DNA of 35,125 bases, taken from positions 1 to 35,125 of the forward strand of contig MU119640.1 in NCBI GenBank assembly GCA_014904845.1, in the 5' to 3' direction. This DNA is from Acephala macrosclerotiorum (Eukaryota; Ascomycota; Leotiomycetes; Helotiales; Mollisiaceae). A program made the position numbers and the translations under genes. Positions 21,542 through 33,280 of the stretch are shown piece by piece (within the stretch, counting starts at the first letter, position 1; each line of letters begins with the position of its first letter). The notes beneath the pieces were generated by a model that worked only from the letters and a program-made list of their open reading frames with translations, was not told the origin of the DNA and did no database searches.

Positions 21542-23466
21542 ATGACGATCCCACAAGCTCCTTCCAGAGCTCTGCTCTCTGCTCTTCGAAATTCCAGCTC
21601 CAGAGCTTTGAGCTCAAAAGTTCCCTGTCTCCGAACAGCGGGCAAACAACTGCGATGGGAATCAACAGAACAGAAACCAGCTGGGGGAGGCAAATCATTC
21701 AAGGGCCAGCTCTACGAGAGCACAGCGGTGCGTTTGGCGCGAGAAAGACAGGAGCAAGAACGTTTCTCGAAGGCCAGAAATGAAGGAGGTGGAAGTGGGA
21801 AGGCGGCTATGTCATTCGGTACGAAATTATCCTTCTTCTGCAGGGACATTGACTGATTGTTCAACTTCTTGCAGTAATCCTAGCTACGGGTATTGGTGGC
21901 TATTATCTCGGAACCCAAACACCGCCAGCTCCTTCGACAGCTTCGACCATCCCTATCAATGCCACCGTTCCTCCGAGACATGATATCTCTGGCTCGAATA
22001 TGGAGGCCGCTTGGTCGGATTTTGTGGGAATCGTGGGCAAGGAGCACGTCTCGACGTCGGATACGGACTTGTTGCATCATTCTGGCAGCGAATGGAGCAC
22101 GCATATCCACAAAGAGGAGGAGAAAGTCTTCCTGGTCGTATATCCTGAGAGCACGGAGCAGGTCAGCGAGATCATGAAGGTCTGCCACAAGAGAAAGATC
22201 CCGGTGACAGGATACAGCGGCGGCACGAGTCTGGAGGGACATTTCGCACCGACAAGAGGAGGTATCTGTATTGATTTCGGGAGGATGGGAAAGATCCTCA
22301 AGCTGCATAAGGCAGATATGGATGTGGTTGTTCAGCCAGCTGTTGGATGGGAGATGCTGAATGAGGAGCTAGCAAAGGACAATCTGTTCTTTCCTCCGGA
22401 CCCAGGACCAGGTGCTATGATCGGAGGAATGGTTGGAACAGGGTGCAGTGGGACGAATGCATACCGTTACGGTACAATGCGAGAATGGGTGCTGAGCTTG
22501 ACGGTCGTGCTTGCAGATGGGACGATCATCAAGACGAGACAGAGGCCGAGAAAGAGTAGTGCTGGATACGATTTGACGAAAATGTTCATCGGGAGTGAAG
22601 GCACATTGGGTCTGGTCACGGAAGCAACATTGAAACTCACCACGAAGCCAAACACAACTTCCGTCGCGGTGTGCAGTTTTGGCAGCGTCAGGCAGGCCGC
22701 GGATTGTGTGGCAAAGGTCGTTAGTGAGGGAGTACCAATTGCCGCCATTGAAATCCTAGATGACTGTCAAATGCAAGCCATCAATGCTGCAGGCATGACC
22801 GAGAAGACGTGGACAGAGGCTCCAACCCTCTTCTTCAAATTCGCTGGAACTCCATCGGCGGTGAAAGAACAGATTGGGATCGTGAAAAATCTTGCCAAAG
22901 GCACGGGAAGCAAGACGTTCGAGTTCGCGAAGAATGCTGATGAGCAAGTTGAGCTCTGGAGTGCGAGGAAAACAGCTCTCTGGTCGACGATGGCCATGAG
23001 AGAGAATGATACGGATCATGTCTGGACAGGTGATGTTGCGGTTCCCATCAGCAGATTGCCAGATATCATTGAAGAGACGAAAGCGGATCTGGCGAAGAGT
23101 GGGTTGTTTGCCTCTATCGTCGGGCATGTTGGTGATGGAAATTTCCACAGTATGTTTGTACCCGTCAATGTCCCAGACTGAGAACTGACAATTCCAGCTA
23201 TTCTCCTTTACAACGACAAGCAGCGAAAGCAAGCCGAAGAACTTGTCCATCGAATGGTAGTCAGAGCTGTAGAGATGGAAGGCACGGTTACGGGTGAGCA
23301 TGGTGTGGGTTTGGTAAAGAGAGATTATCTTAATCATGAATTGGGCGAGACGACAGTGGATGCTATGAGGAAGTTGAAGCTTGCTTTCGATCCTTTGGGC
23401 ATTTTGAACCCCGACAAGGTGGTGAGGATACAGAAGCCGAAGCCAGGAGAGGTGCAGCCTTGGTAG
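21542..23466 (+). CDS. dld1: Mitochondrial D-lactate dehydrogenase (cytochrome c type), FAD-dependent
   Basis: Three exons (21542-21818, 21875-23149, 23198-23466) separated by 56- and 48-bp introns give 606 residues. The enzyme oxidises D-lactate to pyruvate and passes electrons to cytochrome c in the intermembrane space. The N-terminus is an arginine- and serine-rich mitochondrial presequence (SRALLSALRNSSSRALSSK). A hydrophobic anchor, VILATGIGGYYLG, lies at about residues 93-105, as expected for inner membrane sorting. The FAD_binding_4 domain shows PVTGYSGGTSLEGHF (about 203-217), PPDPGPGAMIGG and GYDLTKMFIGSEGTLGL. The FAD-oxidase C-terminal domain shows GHVGDGNFH, split from TILLYND by intron 2, and GEHGVGLVKRDYL. 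All core motifs are intact and length is normal for the family. A GTG at 21524 lies in frame upstream, but ATG 21542 is the natural start. A glycolate or 2-hydroxyglutarate dehydrogenase of the same family is less likely given the anchor. Confidence 0.93.
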
Positions 23467-23779
23467 ATATGAATGCAACGAACGGTACGCAAATACCCAT
23501 CTTCTGCGAGACATTGATTACTGTGATGCACCTACATGTCTTCAGACTTTCAGCCCCAGAAATAACGGCGGTCTTGGTTGCTCCGGGTCGCTCAACGGGT
23601 AGCCAGCCGCTCCGACTTGCCGCCGAATTTACCCGGATCTTCCGCCCGAGATATCTCCTCTTAACCTCATCCTTCGCTTTCCCGCGCCCGAAACTTTCCA
23701 TCATCGTTGCATGGTTTTGCGCAGGTACTGTACCAACCACGAATCAATCCAAGCGTTACCCGGGTATTGATTCCCGAAT
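23467..23779. other. Intergenic region upstream of the Zn2Cys6 gene
   Basis: The 313 bp hold no gene. They must contain the dehydrogenase terminator and the regulator promoter. Confidence 0.4.
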
Positions 23780-25931
23780 ATGTCTTCGTCTGATCCACCT
23801 CCTCGCAGGAGAGTCTCGCAAGCTTGTCAGCCTTGTGGGGCGAAGAAGGTCAAGGTAATCTTCACCCGAGAGAGCCAGGCAAGAAGAGGCTGATTGTGGC
23901 AAATAGTGTGATGGGGTATATCCGACTTGTACTCCTTGCCAGAGTAAAGGACTGAGCTGTACTTATGGTATCTCCAAGCGAAGGTATGTCATCTGGGTGC
24001 GCTGACGGGAAAAGGCGCAGAGTCTGGTGGGGAGGGTTTTTGAGATAGCTTCATATTATGTACTCGGTCATTAACAAAGCCTTTGCAGAACCAGAGTCCC
24101 TCTCAATCATGGCCCTCGGACTCTGCAATCCCGTCAATCTCTTTCCAACATGCCCCCTGGAGCATCAAGTCCGCACGTGCAGACACACGGCTTCCACCCA
24201 AGCGATGCCCATGCGCCCGAGCTCCCACAGAAGTCACGAGTCACCCTGGATATGATCTCTGGCTCAGCATCGACAAGTCTACTTCAGACATACTTCAATT
24301 GTATTCATCCACTATGGCCAATTCTCTACAAGCCCCTCTACTCATCTTCCGACTACGCCAACCCCACGAATATGATGGCTCCTCCGTTGGTGGCTGCTAT
24401 ATTCGCCATCGCTTCTTGCATCGATCGTCCCCAGCAATATACTCCAAACACTATTGTCGGGAAGTTCCCAGAACCCACTCAGTTCTTCGAAGAAGCTTTG
24501 AATCTACTTCAACTGCTCGACGAGAATGATCGAACTCCCAGACTGAGCAGAGCTTTGGCTCCATCTATCACGAACTGCCAAGTCTTGACTATTCTATGCC
24601 TCCAACAACATGGCGTCGCTGAGTATTCACGAGCAGCTATCCTCTGTGGTCTCGCATCAGCAATGGCTATCGAGCTCCGCATTCATCGACCGTGTGACTC
24701 TGAGGATCCTATCCGGCGTGAGATCCAGTCCCGGCTTTGGTGGAACCTCTACATCCTTGAAAAGATGATGTCAACAGAAATGGGCAGACCCGTCCTGCTA
24801 CGGGCCGAGGAATCAGACTGTCCTTTCCCGTCAGAGCAAGAGGCGGACGAGTTCGAGTTGATGGCGGCCAGACCAGGAAGCCAAGGCGCTTTGGGGTCAC
24901 CATCACACCTGCGGAGCGTACCGACAAAATTAAGGACGATATCCGGTCTACACACGACTATCAATCTTTCACAGATCTTTGAGAGAATCTCCAGAGAGAT
25001 TTACGGTATCAAGGCGAGAAAGACAATTCGTGACAATCAGATCGAAGGAGAGGCGAGGAGAATGAACTTGTGGTTTGCGTTGCAGGGTTGGGAGAGAGAG
25101 ATGGAAGGCTCTGCGCTGAAGCTTGACTTGGGCAAGGGGTTGACCTCGGTTCCTGCAGCGGTAACGAATTATGTTGTAAGTTTCCCTTGTCTTAACTTGC
25201 ACAGTTGTTTGACCAAAGAACAAAGATTATGTGGCATGCTACTATACTACTCCATCGCCCCTTCATTGCTCGATGGTCCTTGAACCCCGCTGCAATAGTA
25301 GACTCCGCCAATCCACTTGAAGTTTGTCTTCAAGCAGCCAACAACATCTGCCTGGTTCTCGAAAAGTACTTTGATCGCCTGCTTGGCTTACCTTGCGATA
25401 TGATCTTCAGTGTGTTCACAGCTGCGAGCATGTTACTTTATCAGTCGAAGCAATCTCAGGATGCAAGCGGTGAGAATAGAAGAAGACTCCGGCTTTGCGT
25501 TCATTGGCTATCTGTATTTGGCAAGTCATGGAAGAGTGCCGGTGCAAGACATCAATTACTTTCTGACAGTAATTATCTCTGATCTGGATTGACGAGGAAT
25601 CTGCTGACAGTCTACAGTGTTTGATCTTCCCCACCATCTCTCGGACCAACGTCCCAATCACCAAACTCAAGGCACCGGAAACGACCAACCTGAAGCCCCT
25701 CAACCGGACCCACCTTCGCAACAATGGACTGCAGTATCTCATCATCCGGCCTCAGAGGCGTCAAACAGTGCTCCCAATACTGCTATTACACAATCTCCTG
25801 ATGATTGGACATTCCTCCGAGACTTCGGAGACCCTACAGATGAATTCTACGAACTGGATGTCCAGCTGAGAGGTCTTCTTGATGGAGGCTTTGATGTGGC
25901 GGCGTTCAACTTCAATGGACAGATAACATGA
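23780..25931 (+). CDS. Zn2Cys6 fungal-specific transcription factor
   Basis: Five exons (23780-23854, 23907-23983, 24089-25175, 25226-25568, 25618-25931) give 631 residues. The DNA-binding cluster is complete, with cysteines at 16, 19, 26, 33, 36 and 43 (C-x2-C-x6-C-x6-C-x2-C-x6-C). The first intron (52 bp) falls between Lys25 and Cys26. The Fungal_trans regulatory domain follows: LLQTYFNCIHPLWPILYKP (about 114-132), LWWNLYILEKMMSTEMGRP (about 267-285), and MWHATILLHRPFIARW after intron 3. The last exon is a low-complexity tail with acidic WTFLRDFGDPTDEFYELD, possibly activating. Intron 3 is uncertain: donor gtaagt at 25176 is clear, but the acceptor may be AG 25225 (50 bp, chosen) or AG 25204 (29 bp, very short); both keep the frame. 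It ends 794 bp upstream of the amine oxidase ATG, on the same strand, so it may regulate that gene; this is inference only. Confidence 0.9.
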
Positions 25932-26724
25932 GTATGTTCTTTGGGAGGGTGTGGATGAGTCAGGCGCGGGCCTCCGTTATCATTTTGGATGAGATGTGGC
26001 ATTTGTTAATGGTGGGAGGTTGATTTTGGGACAGGAAGGTGTTGGCGAACTTGGCGTTCTAGGGTCTTTGACAACGTAATCTCAGCTTTGCATCAACAAG
26101 GGATGAATTTGAAAGCGCCACCATGTCATGTAGCAGCAGAAAGATGCAGTCATTGCTCCTTTACAGCCTCCTATCGGTGTTTTAAACACTGTGACCACAG
26201 GAGTATGTTCGTCTACTTGAACATCATGTACCAAAGGTACTTTTCTTCTTCTGAGGATCAGCACAAGTGTTAGCTGTAACTAAGAATCGAAATTTCGTCC
26301 TCCAGTAAGATCCATTGGGCTGTACTTGCTGAATTAATCGCACAGCGGGGCTGCCCTTCGTCCAGCTCTCGGGTATGCACCTTCGGGTAACATTTTCTTC
26401 CCGGAACCTTCATGCAGATAAGCTTCGCTTTACTTGCCTGATCAGCCCATGAAACAAGAGTAGTTGAATAACATCTAGTGGGAATTGTTACCCCCGCCAA
26501 TGGGATTCTTTTGCGCTGCCATGTGAAAGGTGCTGAAGCTGCTCGAGTCGGTTCGGAACTCATCCCTCAAGACTTACCCGGACCATCAGATCATGCTATG
26601 TAACAGTCAAAGCTCCAAAGAGCTGTTCAATATTTATAAGACCTGTCGCATTACCATTCGTTGTCCATAAAGAACCCAAGTCCCCACAACCTCAACCTCT
26701 CAGCATTTTTCACGCTCTATCACC
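25932..26724 (+). promoter_or_regulatory. Upstream region of the amine oxidase, with TATA-like and GATA elements
   Basis: No gene is seen in these 793 bp. A TATA-like box tatttataag lies at 26631-26640, about 85-94 bp before the ATG, a usual spacing in filamentous fungi. A GATAAG core at 26417-26422 could bind an AreA-type nitrogen regulator, which would suit an enzyme that releases ammonia, but a single short site is weak evidence. Confidence 0.45.
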
Positions 26725-29124
26725 ATGTGCTCCAAAACCACCCCTCACCCCCTCGAGCCCCTCACAATCGAAGAAGTCCACAGCGCCCGCGACATCGTCC
26801 TCGGCTTCCATACTTCCTCAATCATCGACTTTCGCTCAATCTCCCTAGAAGAGCCACCCAAAGCAGAACTTCAACCCTTTCTCGACCTCGAACGCGCATG
26901 CAAGCTCACAGCATCAACACCAAAACCAAAGAGACTGGCGAGAGTCAATTACGATGTCATTGGGAGGGATAAGGTGGCGAAGTATTACGAGACTTTAGTC
27001 GATGTTAGGAATGGAATGAAAGTGAGCGATGAGGTTATTGAAAAACCTACTCATGCTGCGTTGACCTTGTGAGTCAGTTCATGGTAGATGGCGGGGTAAC
27101 GGCGGGGTAGCTGACAAAATGAAGGTCTGAATTTGAAGAGTTGACGAAGGCTGTTGCTAATTCAGCTCTCTTCAAAGAAGAAGTAAAGAAATTGAACATC
27201 CCAGAAGGATTCGAGGTTGTCGTCGAGCCTTGGCCATATGGAGGTAAACAATCCACCTGCCGGGTTGGGACATTTTAGAGCTGACAATGTCCCAGGTCCA
27301 GATGAAGGTGAAGATTGGCGCCGATACTTCCAGGCTCTCTGCTTCGCAAACGATACCAGGACTGGAAATCCAGACTCAAACTTCTACGCGTACCCCCTTC
27401 CCATCATCCCAATCATGGATGCTCGCACCAAGGAGATCGTCAGAATCGATCATTTAGCCACGGGTGGAGAAGAAGATGGCCTCAAATATGATACGAGGGA
27501 CGAGAACTTCATGAACCAATACAGAGCTGCTGAATATGTTCCTGAACTGGTGAAGGGAGGTTTGAGAACGGATATGAAAGCTATCAACGTTGTTCAACCC
27601 GATGGACCAAGTTTCAAGATCACGAACGAGAGTTTGGTAGAGTGGCAGAAGTGGAGATTCAGAGTTGGTTTCAACTATCGTGAGGGAGCTACCCTTCATG
27701 ACATTACTTATGATGGGAGGAGTGTGATGTATAGATTGAGTGTGAGCGAGATGGTGAGCGAATTTCAGACTGGAGGAATGAGGCAAGACTGACGAAGAAA
27801 ATAGACTGTGCCATATGCGGACCCCAGAGCTCCTTTTCAGAGAAAGCAAGCTTTTGACTTCGGCGATGGAGGAGCCGGAATCTGTGCTAACAATCTGGAG
27901 CTCGGATGCGATTGCCTGGGACACATCAAAGTACGAGAACGTCTTTGACAATGAAAAAAGCAACTAGCTGACCCGTAAACAGTACTTCGATGCGGTCAGC
28001 GTGGCCAACGATGGTACAGCAACAGTCTCTTCAAACGTAGTTTGCCTCCACGAACAAGACAATGGCATCGGATGGAAGCATTCGAATTGGAGAACCGGCC
28101 GAGCAGTTGTAACCCGCCACCGCGAGCTCGTCGTCCAGTTCATCATCACTCTTGCCAACTATGAATACATTTTCGCATACAAATTTGACCAGTCAGGCGG
28201 GATCACTATAGAGGCGAGGGCAACTGGGATCGTGAGCGTGGTGTCAATTGATGCGGGCAAGCAGTCGCCGTACGGAAACGTCGTCTCTCCGGGAGTCCTG
28301 GCGCAAAACCATCAGCACGTGTTTGCCGTGCGCATCGATCCTGCGATTGATGGTGCAAACAATACGGTTCTCACTGAAGAGTCCCATCCGGTACCCACGT
28401 CGCCAGAGCGAAATCCCAAAGGCAATTTCTTCGAGGTGGTGCAGAACCCGATCCGGAAGTCGCAATGGCTTGACGCTGCTCCTCAACATAACCGAATCAT
28501 TAAGATGGTGAACCCAAGCAAGAAAAATCCCATCAGCGGCCATCCGTACGTCTTATCTCCATACTAAATTGCTGTTTTCGTGTAGGGGGGCTCTGGAGTG
28601 CCCTCCTAAATCTTGACTTTGCACGGTGCTAATTAGATGGCAGTGTGGGATACAAGTTCACTCCGATCCCCAGTCAGGTCCTTCTCGCCCAGCCTGAAAG
28701 TGTGCAGGCTCGTCGTGCTCAATTTGCAAAGCATCATGTTTGGGTGACGAAGTACAGAGATGGTGAGCTCTTTGCGGGAGGAAGGTACACCCTGCAGAGC
28801 CAGGACGAGATTGGGGGCGTAAGCGATGCTATAAAGAGGAGAGATGATGTGTTGAATACCGACGTGGTTGTTTGGAGCTGTTTCGGCTTGACGCATAACC
28901 CAAGAGTAGAAGACTGGCCTGTGATGTAAGTGTTTGACTGCCCAGATGTATGAAGTGAAGCTAACCATGATGGGAGGCCTGTCGACATCTTCCAGCTGCA
29001 CTTTAAGCCGGTTGATTTTTTTACAGAGAATCCTTCGATCGATGTTCCTTCGAGTCGCAATATGTCTTCGACGCTGGTAGAGAAAGATATCAGTTGCTGC
29101 TCGAAGGAGTCTTCAAAACTTTGA
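26725..29124 (+). CDS. Peroxisomal copper amine oxidase
   Basis: Seven exons (26725-27068, 27125-27243, 27296-27753, 27805-27930, 27983-28545, 28644-28925, 28977-29124) give 679 residues, normal for fungal members. The enzyme oxidises primary amines to aldehydes with release of ammonia and hydrogen peroxide. The cofactor motif ANYEY places the tyrosine that becomes topaquinone at residue 409. The catalytic base fits Asp325 in QAFDFGDGG, and Tyr311 lies where the family has its active-site tyrosine. Copper ligands fit His459 and His461 (NHQHVF) and His621 (GLTHNP). The N2/N3 domains precede (LTIEEVHSARDIV near the start). The protein ends in Ser-Lys-Leu, a perfect PTS1 peroxisomal signal, so the peroxide is made where catalase resides. 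All splice sites are GT/AG and all joins keep the frame. The start caccATG has a good context. The probable substrate range (methylamine, benzylamine and similar) is from family knowledge. Confidence 0.95.
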
Positions 29125-29353
29125 TATGCTGCGGCATTCTTTGTAGAGGCACAGGATCACGCACTGGAGGTTGTTTGATGTAAATCAGAGCGTTGCATTA
29201 TAGAAAGTGGTCATTAACGAATCTTATGGTTGGGTATCAATGTTGACGGAAGTAGTCAAAAACAGAGATGCTCCGTGCAAAACCAATGCAACGCCGTGAA
29301 CAAACAAATAAAAACCTACGGAGCCCCGTGAATAAAAATCTGAAGACACCCAG

Positions 29354-30969
29354 CTATTTGCTGCCAACCTTCCCTACCGAGTATCCAAGTACCTCCCAAC
29401 AATGTGCTTTTCTACCATGCTTGTTTAGAATCCTTATCCATGTTGAAATTGACAAAGCTAGGACGATACAAACATTGAAGACGGCCACAGCAACGAAGAA
29501 TTGCCATATGTTCGGGTTTGAAGAACTGCCAGAGATCTGTGACACGTTCATGCCGTATACTCCGGAGATTATAGTCACTGGCGCAAAGCTGGGAATTGTC
29601 AGCAGGGTCTCGAATGGACGTTTGGACCGACTTACAGGTAGGTAAAAGCATTTGTGAGAGCCGACCATCTCGCGTCTGAATTTTGCTTTCGAATCGCATT
29701 CATCTTGTCTCTTATTTCCCACATGAGCTTCGTTTGATCCACCAGGTGCTTCAGATCCTCGACCAAGGCGTCTTGTCTCTCCTTAGCTGCCTTCTCGTCC
29801 AGACCGTGCCAACTTAAACTGCCACCACGTTCCACGATTGACAATGTCTTCGTAATCTCTTCCGCGTGTCCTATGGTAGTATCTGAAATCCCGCCAACCT
29901 TAACATCTTGTTCCCGAATAGCTGTTACAACCTGATTCCAACAAAAACAATCCAGTCTTATTAGATTGGATACAACGTAGAAGGGAGATTTGACGGCGTA
30001 ACTAGGGTCGACGGATTCCAAGGACTCGAGGTAGAGTTGGCGGAAGGACTTGAATTCGGGTTGAACTGGTGGGATTGAGGCTGGGAAAAGCGGCGGGTCC
30101 AAGAGCAGCTGGATAGACATATTGATCTTCGTTCGAGAGCTGAACAGAAATAGTCCTGTAGTTGATTAGCATTGTCCCAAATCTGCCGAGTGATTGGAAT
30201 ACCTGTCCAGCCAGTCTCCGCGCTCTTCTCGTCGCGCTATTGAGGGTCAGACATTGTCTAAATCTCGAATCAGTGTACCAACCCGAATGTAGACCAGAAC
30301 CTTGAATTTCTCAACATCTGTCATTGATGGCGTCGCAGCATTCAGTATACCGCATCCTAAAGCAACATATGGGGCTCTATGTCTCTGCGAGGGCATGAAT
30401 ACATGGCCTTTGCTGTGAATTGCCCATTGGAAGAAGCGTGGATCCAATTGCAAGCCGCTCCCAAAGGTCTCTATCAGCCCCGCAGATGGCAGACGATCGT
30501 ATTCTGCCATGTATAGGCGGACGGTATTCGCATGTCTCTTGTTCATATCCATGAAGTTCTTTAGCTCGAAGTTTGTCTTCAGATCTGGATAATTATGTTT
30601 TTTGTCTGTCGTGATGTCCAACACCGAAACGACCTCATTATGCAGCCCAGCAGGACGCTCCAAGTAGTCCTGCAAATCTTGTAGATTGCTCCATCCTGCC
30701 GCCACGAGCTCGTGCACGTATCGATGATATGGTCCCTCCCTCACGGCCCAATCCTCTAGAGATATGTGCGTGGATTTTCGATTCCGATGGGTGAAGCGCT
30801 TGAGGGACTTGAAGCCACTGTCGACTCGATTTTCGAAGCCATCAAAAGTTTCCGCACGTCGAGGGTGACCAGTTTGATATCCAGGATGGTGTCCATTGTT
30901 TTGAAATGCGTCATTGTCTTCACCAGAGCTGTTTGGAGAGGTTGCGAGTTGTGGTGTTGTGCCGGCCAT
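29354..30969 (-). CDS. CorA-like membrane protein (Mg2+ transporter family)
   Basis: Four exons on the minus strand (30969-30283, 30236-30203, 30155-29636, 29588-29354) give 491 residues, with introns of 46, 47 and 47 bp. The C-terminus has the CorA layout: a long helical region (DALVEDLKHLVDQTKLMWEI), TM1 ending in the hallmark YGMN (Gly-Met-Asn at 426-428), then TM2 (about 441-465, IWQFFVAVAVFNVCIVLALS) and a short tail. The gene converges with the amine oxidase; their stops are 229 bp apart. The N-terminal 410 residues are cytosolic and typical of fungal CorA-like proteins, many of which are not proven transporters. The 34-bp second exon and its donor GTTGGT are the weakest part of the model, but they are the only choice I found that keeps the frame. 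ATG 30969 is the first in frame. Confidence 0.82.
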
Positions 30970-31600
30970 GGCGTTGATAGCAAGGTAAGTCGCAATTGGT
31001 GGTGCCAAGCCTTTTCTTAACCGTAAGGCCTCCCAGCAGGGGCAGGTCGAAGTTCCGGCTGTCGCAAACCTTTTTACAACAATATCCTATTCTTCTTCTG
31101 TGCCCCTTGTCGCCTTCTTTACATTCTCTCGTTTTGCGTTTTGTGCAATTGCTTTAGGATTGTGCGAAGACGAGCAGCTATCTCGCTGTGGGTTGCTTTC
31201 AGCTGAGACAATTCTGCGATGCGTCAGCTGGCTGCAGCCCGCCCGGAAATTCCCAGGCTTAGTAGAATATGCGGATATCAAACTCAATTCGTGCGGTGAT
31301 GTTGTCCGTTTTGATTGACTCCAACATTGTTGATTGCTTCTTTGATGCTGTTGCCGCACCATCTCTAGATGCTGAAGCTTAGAACTAGGGGGTTTTGTTG
31401 CTGTCCTCTTCAGCGGCGGAGGGGCTTGATAATTTGTTATGTTTCTGTTCTATTTGCGAGCAAATTTGATTCATTGCGTCTTCACTTGCCCGCAATTGCC
31501 CTTCAATCTGGAGGTCAGATTTAAAATTTCAACCTAATAATGGGCAACCCTTCCGTTCACCACAAGCTCTTCGTTATAGTACACCAACTTTCAACACTAC
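30970..31600. other. Intergenic region upstream of the CorA-like gene
   Basis: No gene can be supported in this 631-bp stretch. Short frames on both strands overlap each other. It holds the CorA-like promoter and the terminator of the next minus-strand gene. Confidence 0.4.
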
Positions 31601-33280
31601 CTACCCTATATACACAGGCATCTTGCTGTTCCAATACTCGCTGGGCAGGGGCGCTACCCCCTCTATCATGACATGACTCCTTTGCCAACACAACGCTCTG
31701 AACATCATGCTGAGCCACGCATCTGCTATTTCACCAGCCGATAATCCTAAAGGATAATGTCTTTTGAGAACTCCTTCAATGAGCTCAGGCATGAAGTCAA
31801 AGTACGACTCCATGCTGGCAACCAGCTCGGGGTCGAAGTCGTCTCGTCCATATTCACTATCTACCGGGAAAGCTTCTGGCACATTGCTGAGCGGTCGCAT
31901 TGCTAGAAGCATATGTTCGCAGACGAGGTTCTTGTAAACCACGTTGCTCTTCCGCAAGAAATCTGTCATTTTCGAGTGCAATTCCATGACATGGTTCCTA
32001 GCTGTGGTCTCGCCTGGGCTCCCGGAGTGTTCGGCCCATTCGTTCCACTCTCTTTCGTTTTCCCATCGCGACTCACCGTTTTGATTGACATAGTCTCGAT
32101 TCAGATCTTCCAGGGCTGATAGGATGAACTCTGACTGTGGGGTTGGTCCCTTGGAACCCATAAGAGATTGCAGTCTGCGTTGGAAGACACGGCGTCCCTC
32201 GATGCACGAAGTCACACCTCTTATGTACAAGTTTGGAGCTGGGATTCGGTTCCACCATCGCTGCCTTGCAACATAGCTCGTGACGGCGGGTGTGCTGAGC
32301 ATCGATGAGCACAGTGGCACTAAGTCATTCAGGCCGGGGATAAAGTCCTTGCCTTCGCTGATACACTTCCCGATGCTTTTCAAAATGGTGTCCAAAGTCT
32401 TGTGGTTCTTGGCCGAGATCACCAGATTGAGGGTGCGAGAAGTTCCTGCCAAGGTCCCAACATCCAAATCGCCAGCCATGTTTGGTCCAAACAATTGGTG
32501 ATCGAATTCAACAAGACCGAATCCTAGCTTATCTGCCTCCTTTACAGGGATATAATAACAGTCACCATTGTTTTCTCTGGACGTGTACGCGTACTGAAGG
32601 ATCGTCCCCAATGACCTGGCCATTGTTGAAGTTACGACATGGCCATTGCCTTCAGCTCTCATCGTACCTAGTCCCGGGTCAAATGTCTTCCAGACCATCC
32701 CGAGGCGCCTCGCCATAATCGCCATATCGGATATCGTCGACATGGCCATGGGTCTGACAACGTCAGGAGGCATAAAATCCCAACTTCTCTCGATAAATTG
32801 CACCGAAGGGACGGTGGTGTCATTTGTGAACGAATATGGCCTTTGCGGGAAACTCTTTACGATCTCCTTCCCTTGCTCATGCAGTCTTGCAAGTAGAGGA
32901 ACCCAACAAGCAAGCTCATCGCTGTCGTAATACCTCCTCGCTTCGGGACTTCGCCATCCAGGAAAAGTCATACTGGCTTGCAGTGATTCAGGCGTTTGCA
33001 CCAGAGAACATCGCCCCGTCCCAGTGGCTTCAGATTTCTTGCCAACGTCGCTATGGAGAGGTCCGTAGATGATTCGAGGAATGACGAAGATGGTTTCGAA
33101 ACGGAACTCTCGCCATCGCCATTTCAACCTCGTCCTCTTCGCCCACAAGCCCATGACCGAAGCTTGGCATCTTCGGTATCCATCTGCAGTTGCGAAGTAT
33201 TGTTGCAGGAGCTGGCCCAGAGTTGTGAAGAGGGCGACGAGAGATATGAGAAGAGCAGTGAGAGCGACTCCATCCACCAT
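31601..33280 (-). CDS. Membrane-anchored fungal protein of unknown function (modin-like)
   Basis: A single uninterrupted frame of 559 residues runs from ATG 33280 to TAG 31603-31601. Residues about 5-30 (VALTALLISLVALFTTLGQL) form one hydrophobic segment, a likely membrane anchor. The conserved-looking block after it is YRRCQASVMGLWAKRTRL followed by KWRWREFRFE. Further on are QFIERSWDFMPPDVVRPM, GDLDVGTLAGTSRTLNLV and WNRIPAPNLYIRG. No catalytic motif is apparent. From memory, this pattern resembles ascomycete proteins annotated as modin, a label with no firm function; I am not certain of it. The length, lack of stops and normal composition argue for a live gene, in contrast to the broken HET gene on its telomere side. 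Confidence 0.8.
   Translation of the reverse strand: MVDGVALTALLISLVALFTTLGQLLQQYFATADGYRRCQASVMGLWAKRTRLKWRWREFRFETIFVIPRIIYGPLHSDVGKKSEATGTGRCSLVQTPESLQASMTFPGWRSPEARRYYDSDELACWVPLLARLHEQGKEIVKSFPQRPYSFTNDTTVPSVQFIERSWDFMPPDVVRPMAMSTISDMAIMARRLGMVWKTFDPGLGTMRAEGNGHVVTSTMARSLGTILQYAYTSRENNGDCYYIPVKEADKLGFGLVEFDHQLFGPNMAGDLDVGTLAGTSRTLNLVISAKNHKTLDTILKSIGKCISEGKDFIPGLNDLVPLCSSMLSTPAVTSYVARQRWWNRIPAPNLYIRGVTSCIEGRRVFQRRLQSLMGSKGPTPQSEFILSALEDLNRDYVNQNGESRWENEREWNEWAEHSGSPGETTARNHVMELHSKMTDFLRKSNVVYKNLVCEHMLLAMRPLSNVPEAFPVDSEYGRDDFDPELVASMESYFDFMPELIEGVLKRHYPLGLSAGEIADAWLSMMFRALCWQRSHVMIEGVAPLPSEYWNSKMPVYIG

Noticed and set aside
22756..23514. 252-residue minus-strand open frame
   Set aside because: It is the shadow of exons 2 and 3 of the D-lactate dehydrogenase, whose plus-strand frame carries all FAD-domain motifs.
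25176..25283. Read-through end of the Zn2Cys6 exon 3
   Set aside because: A strong gtaagt donor is present and the family block ILLHRPF is recovered only after splicing.
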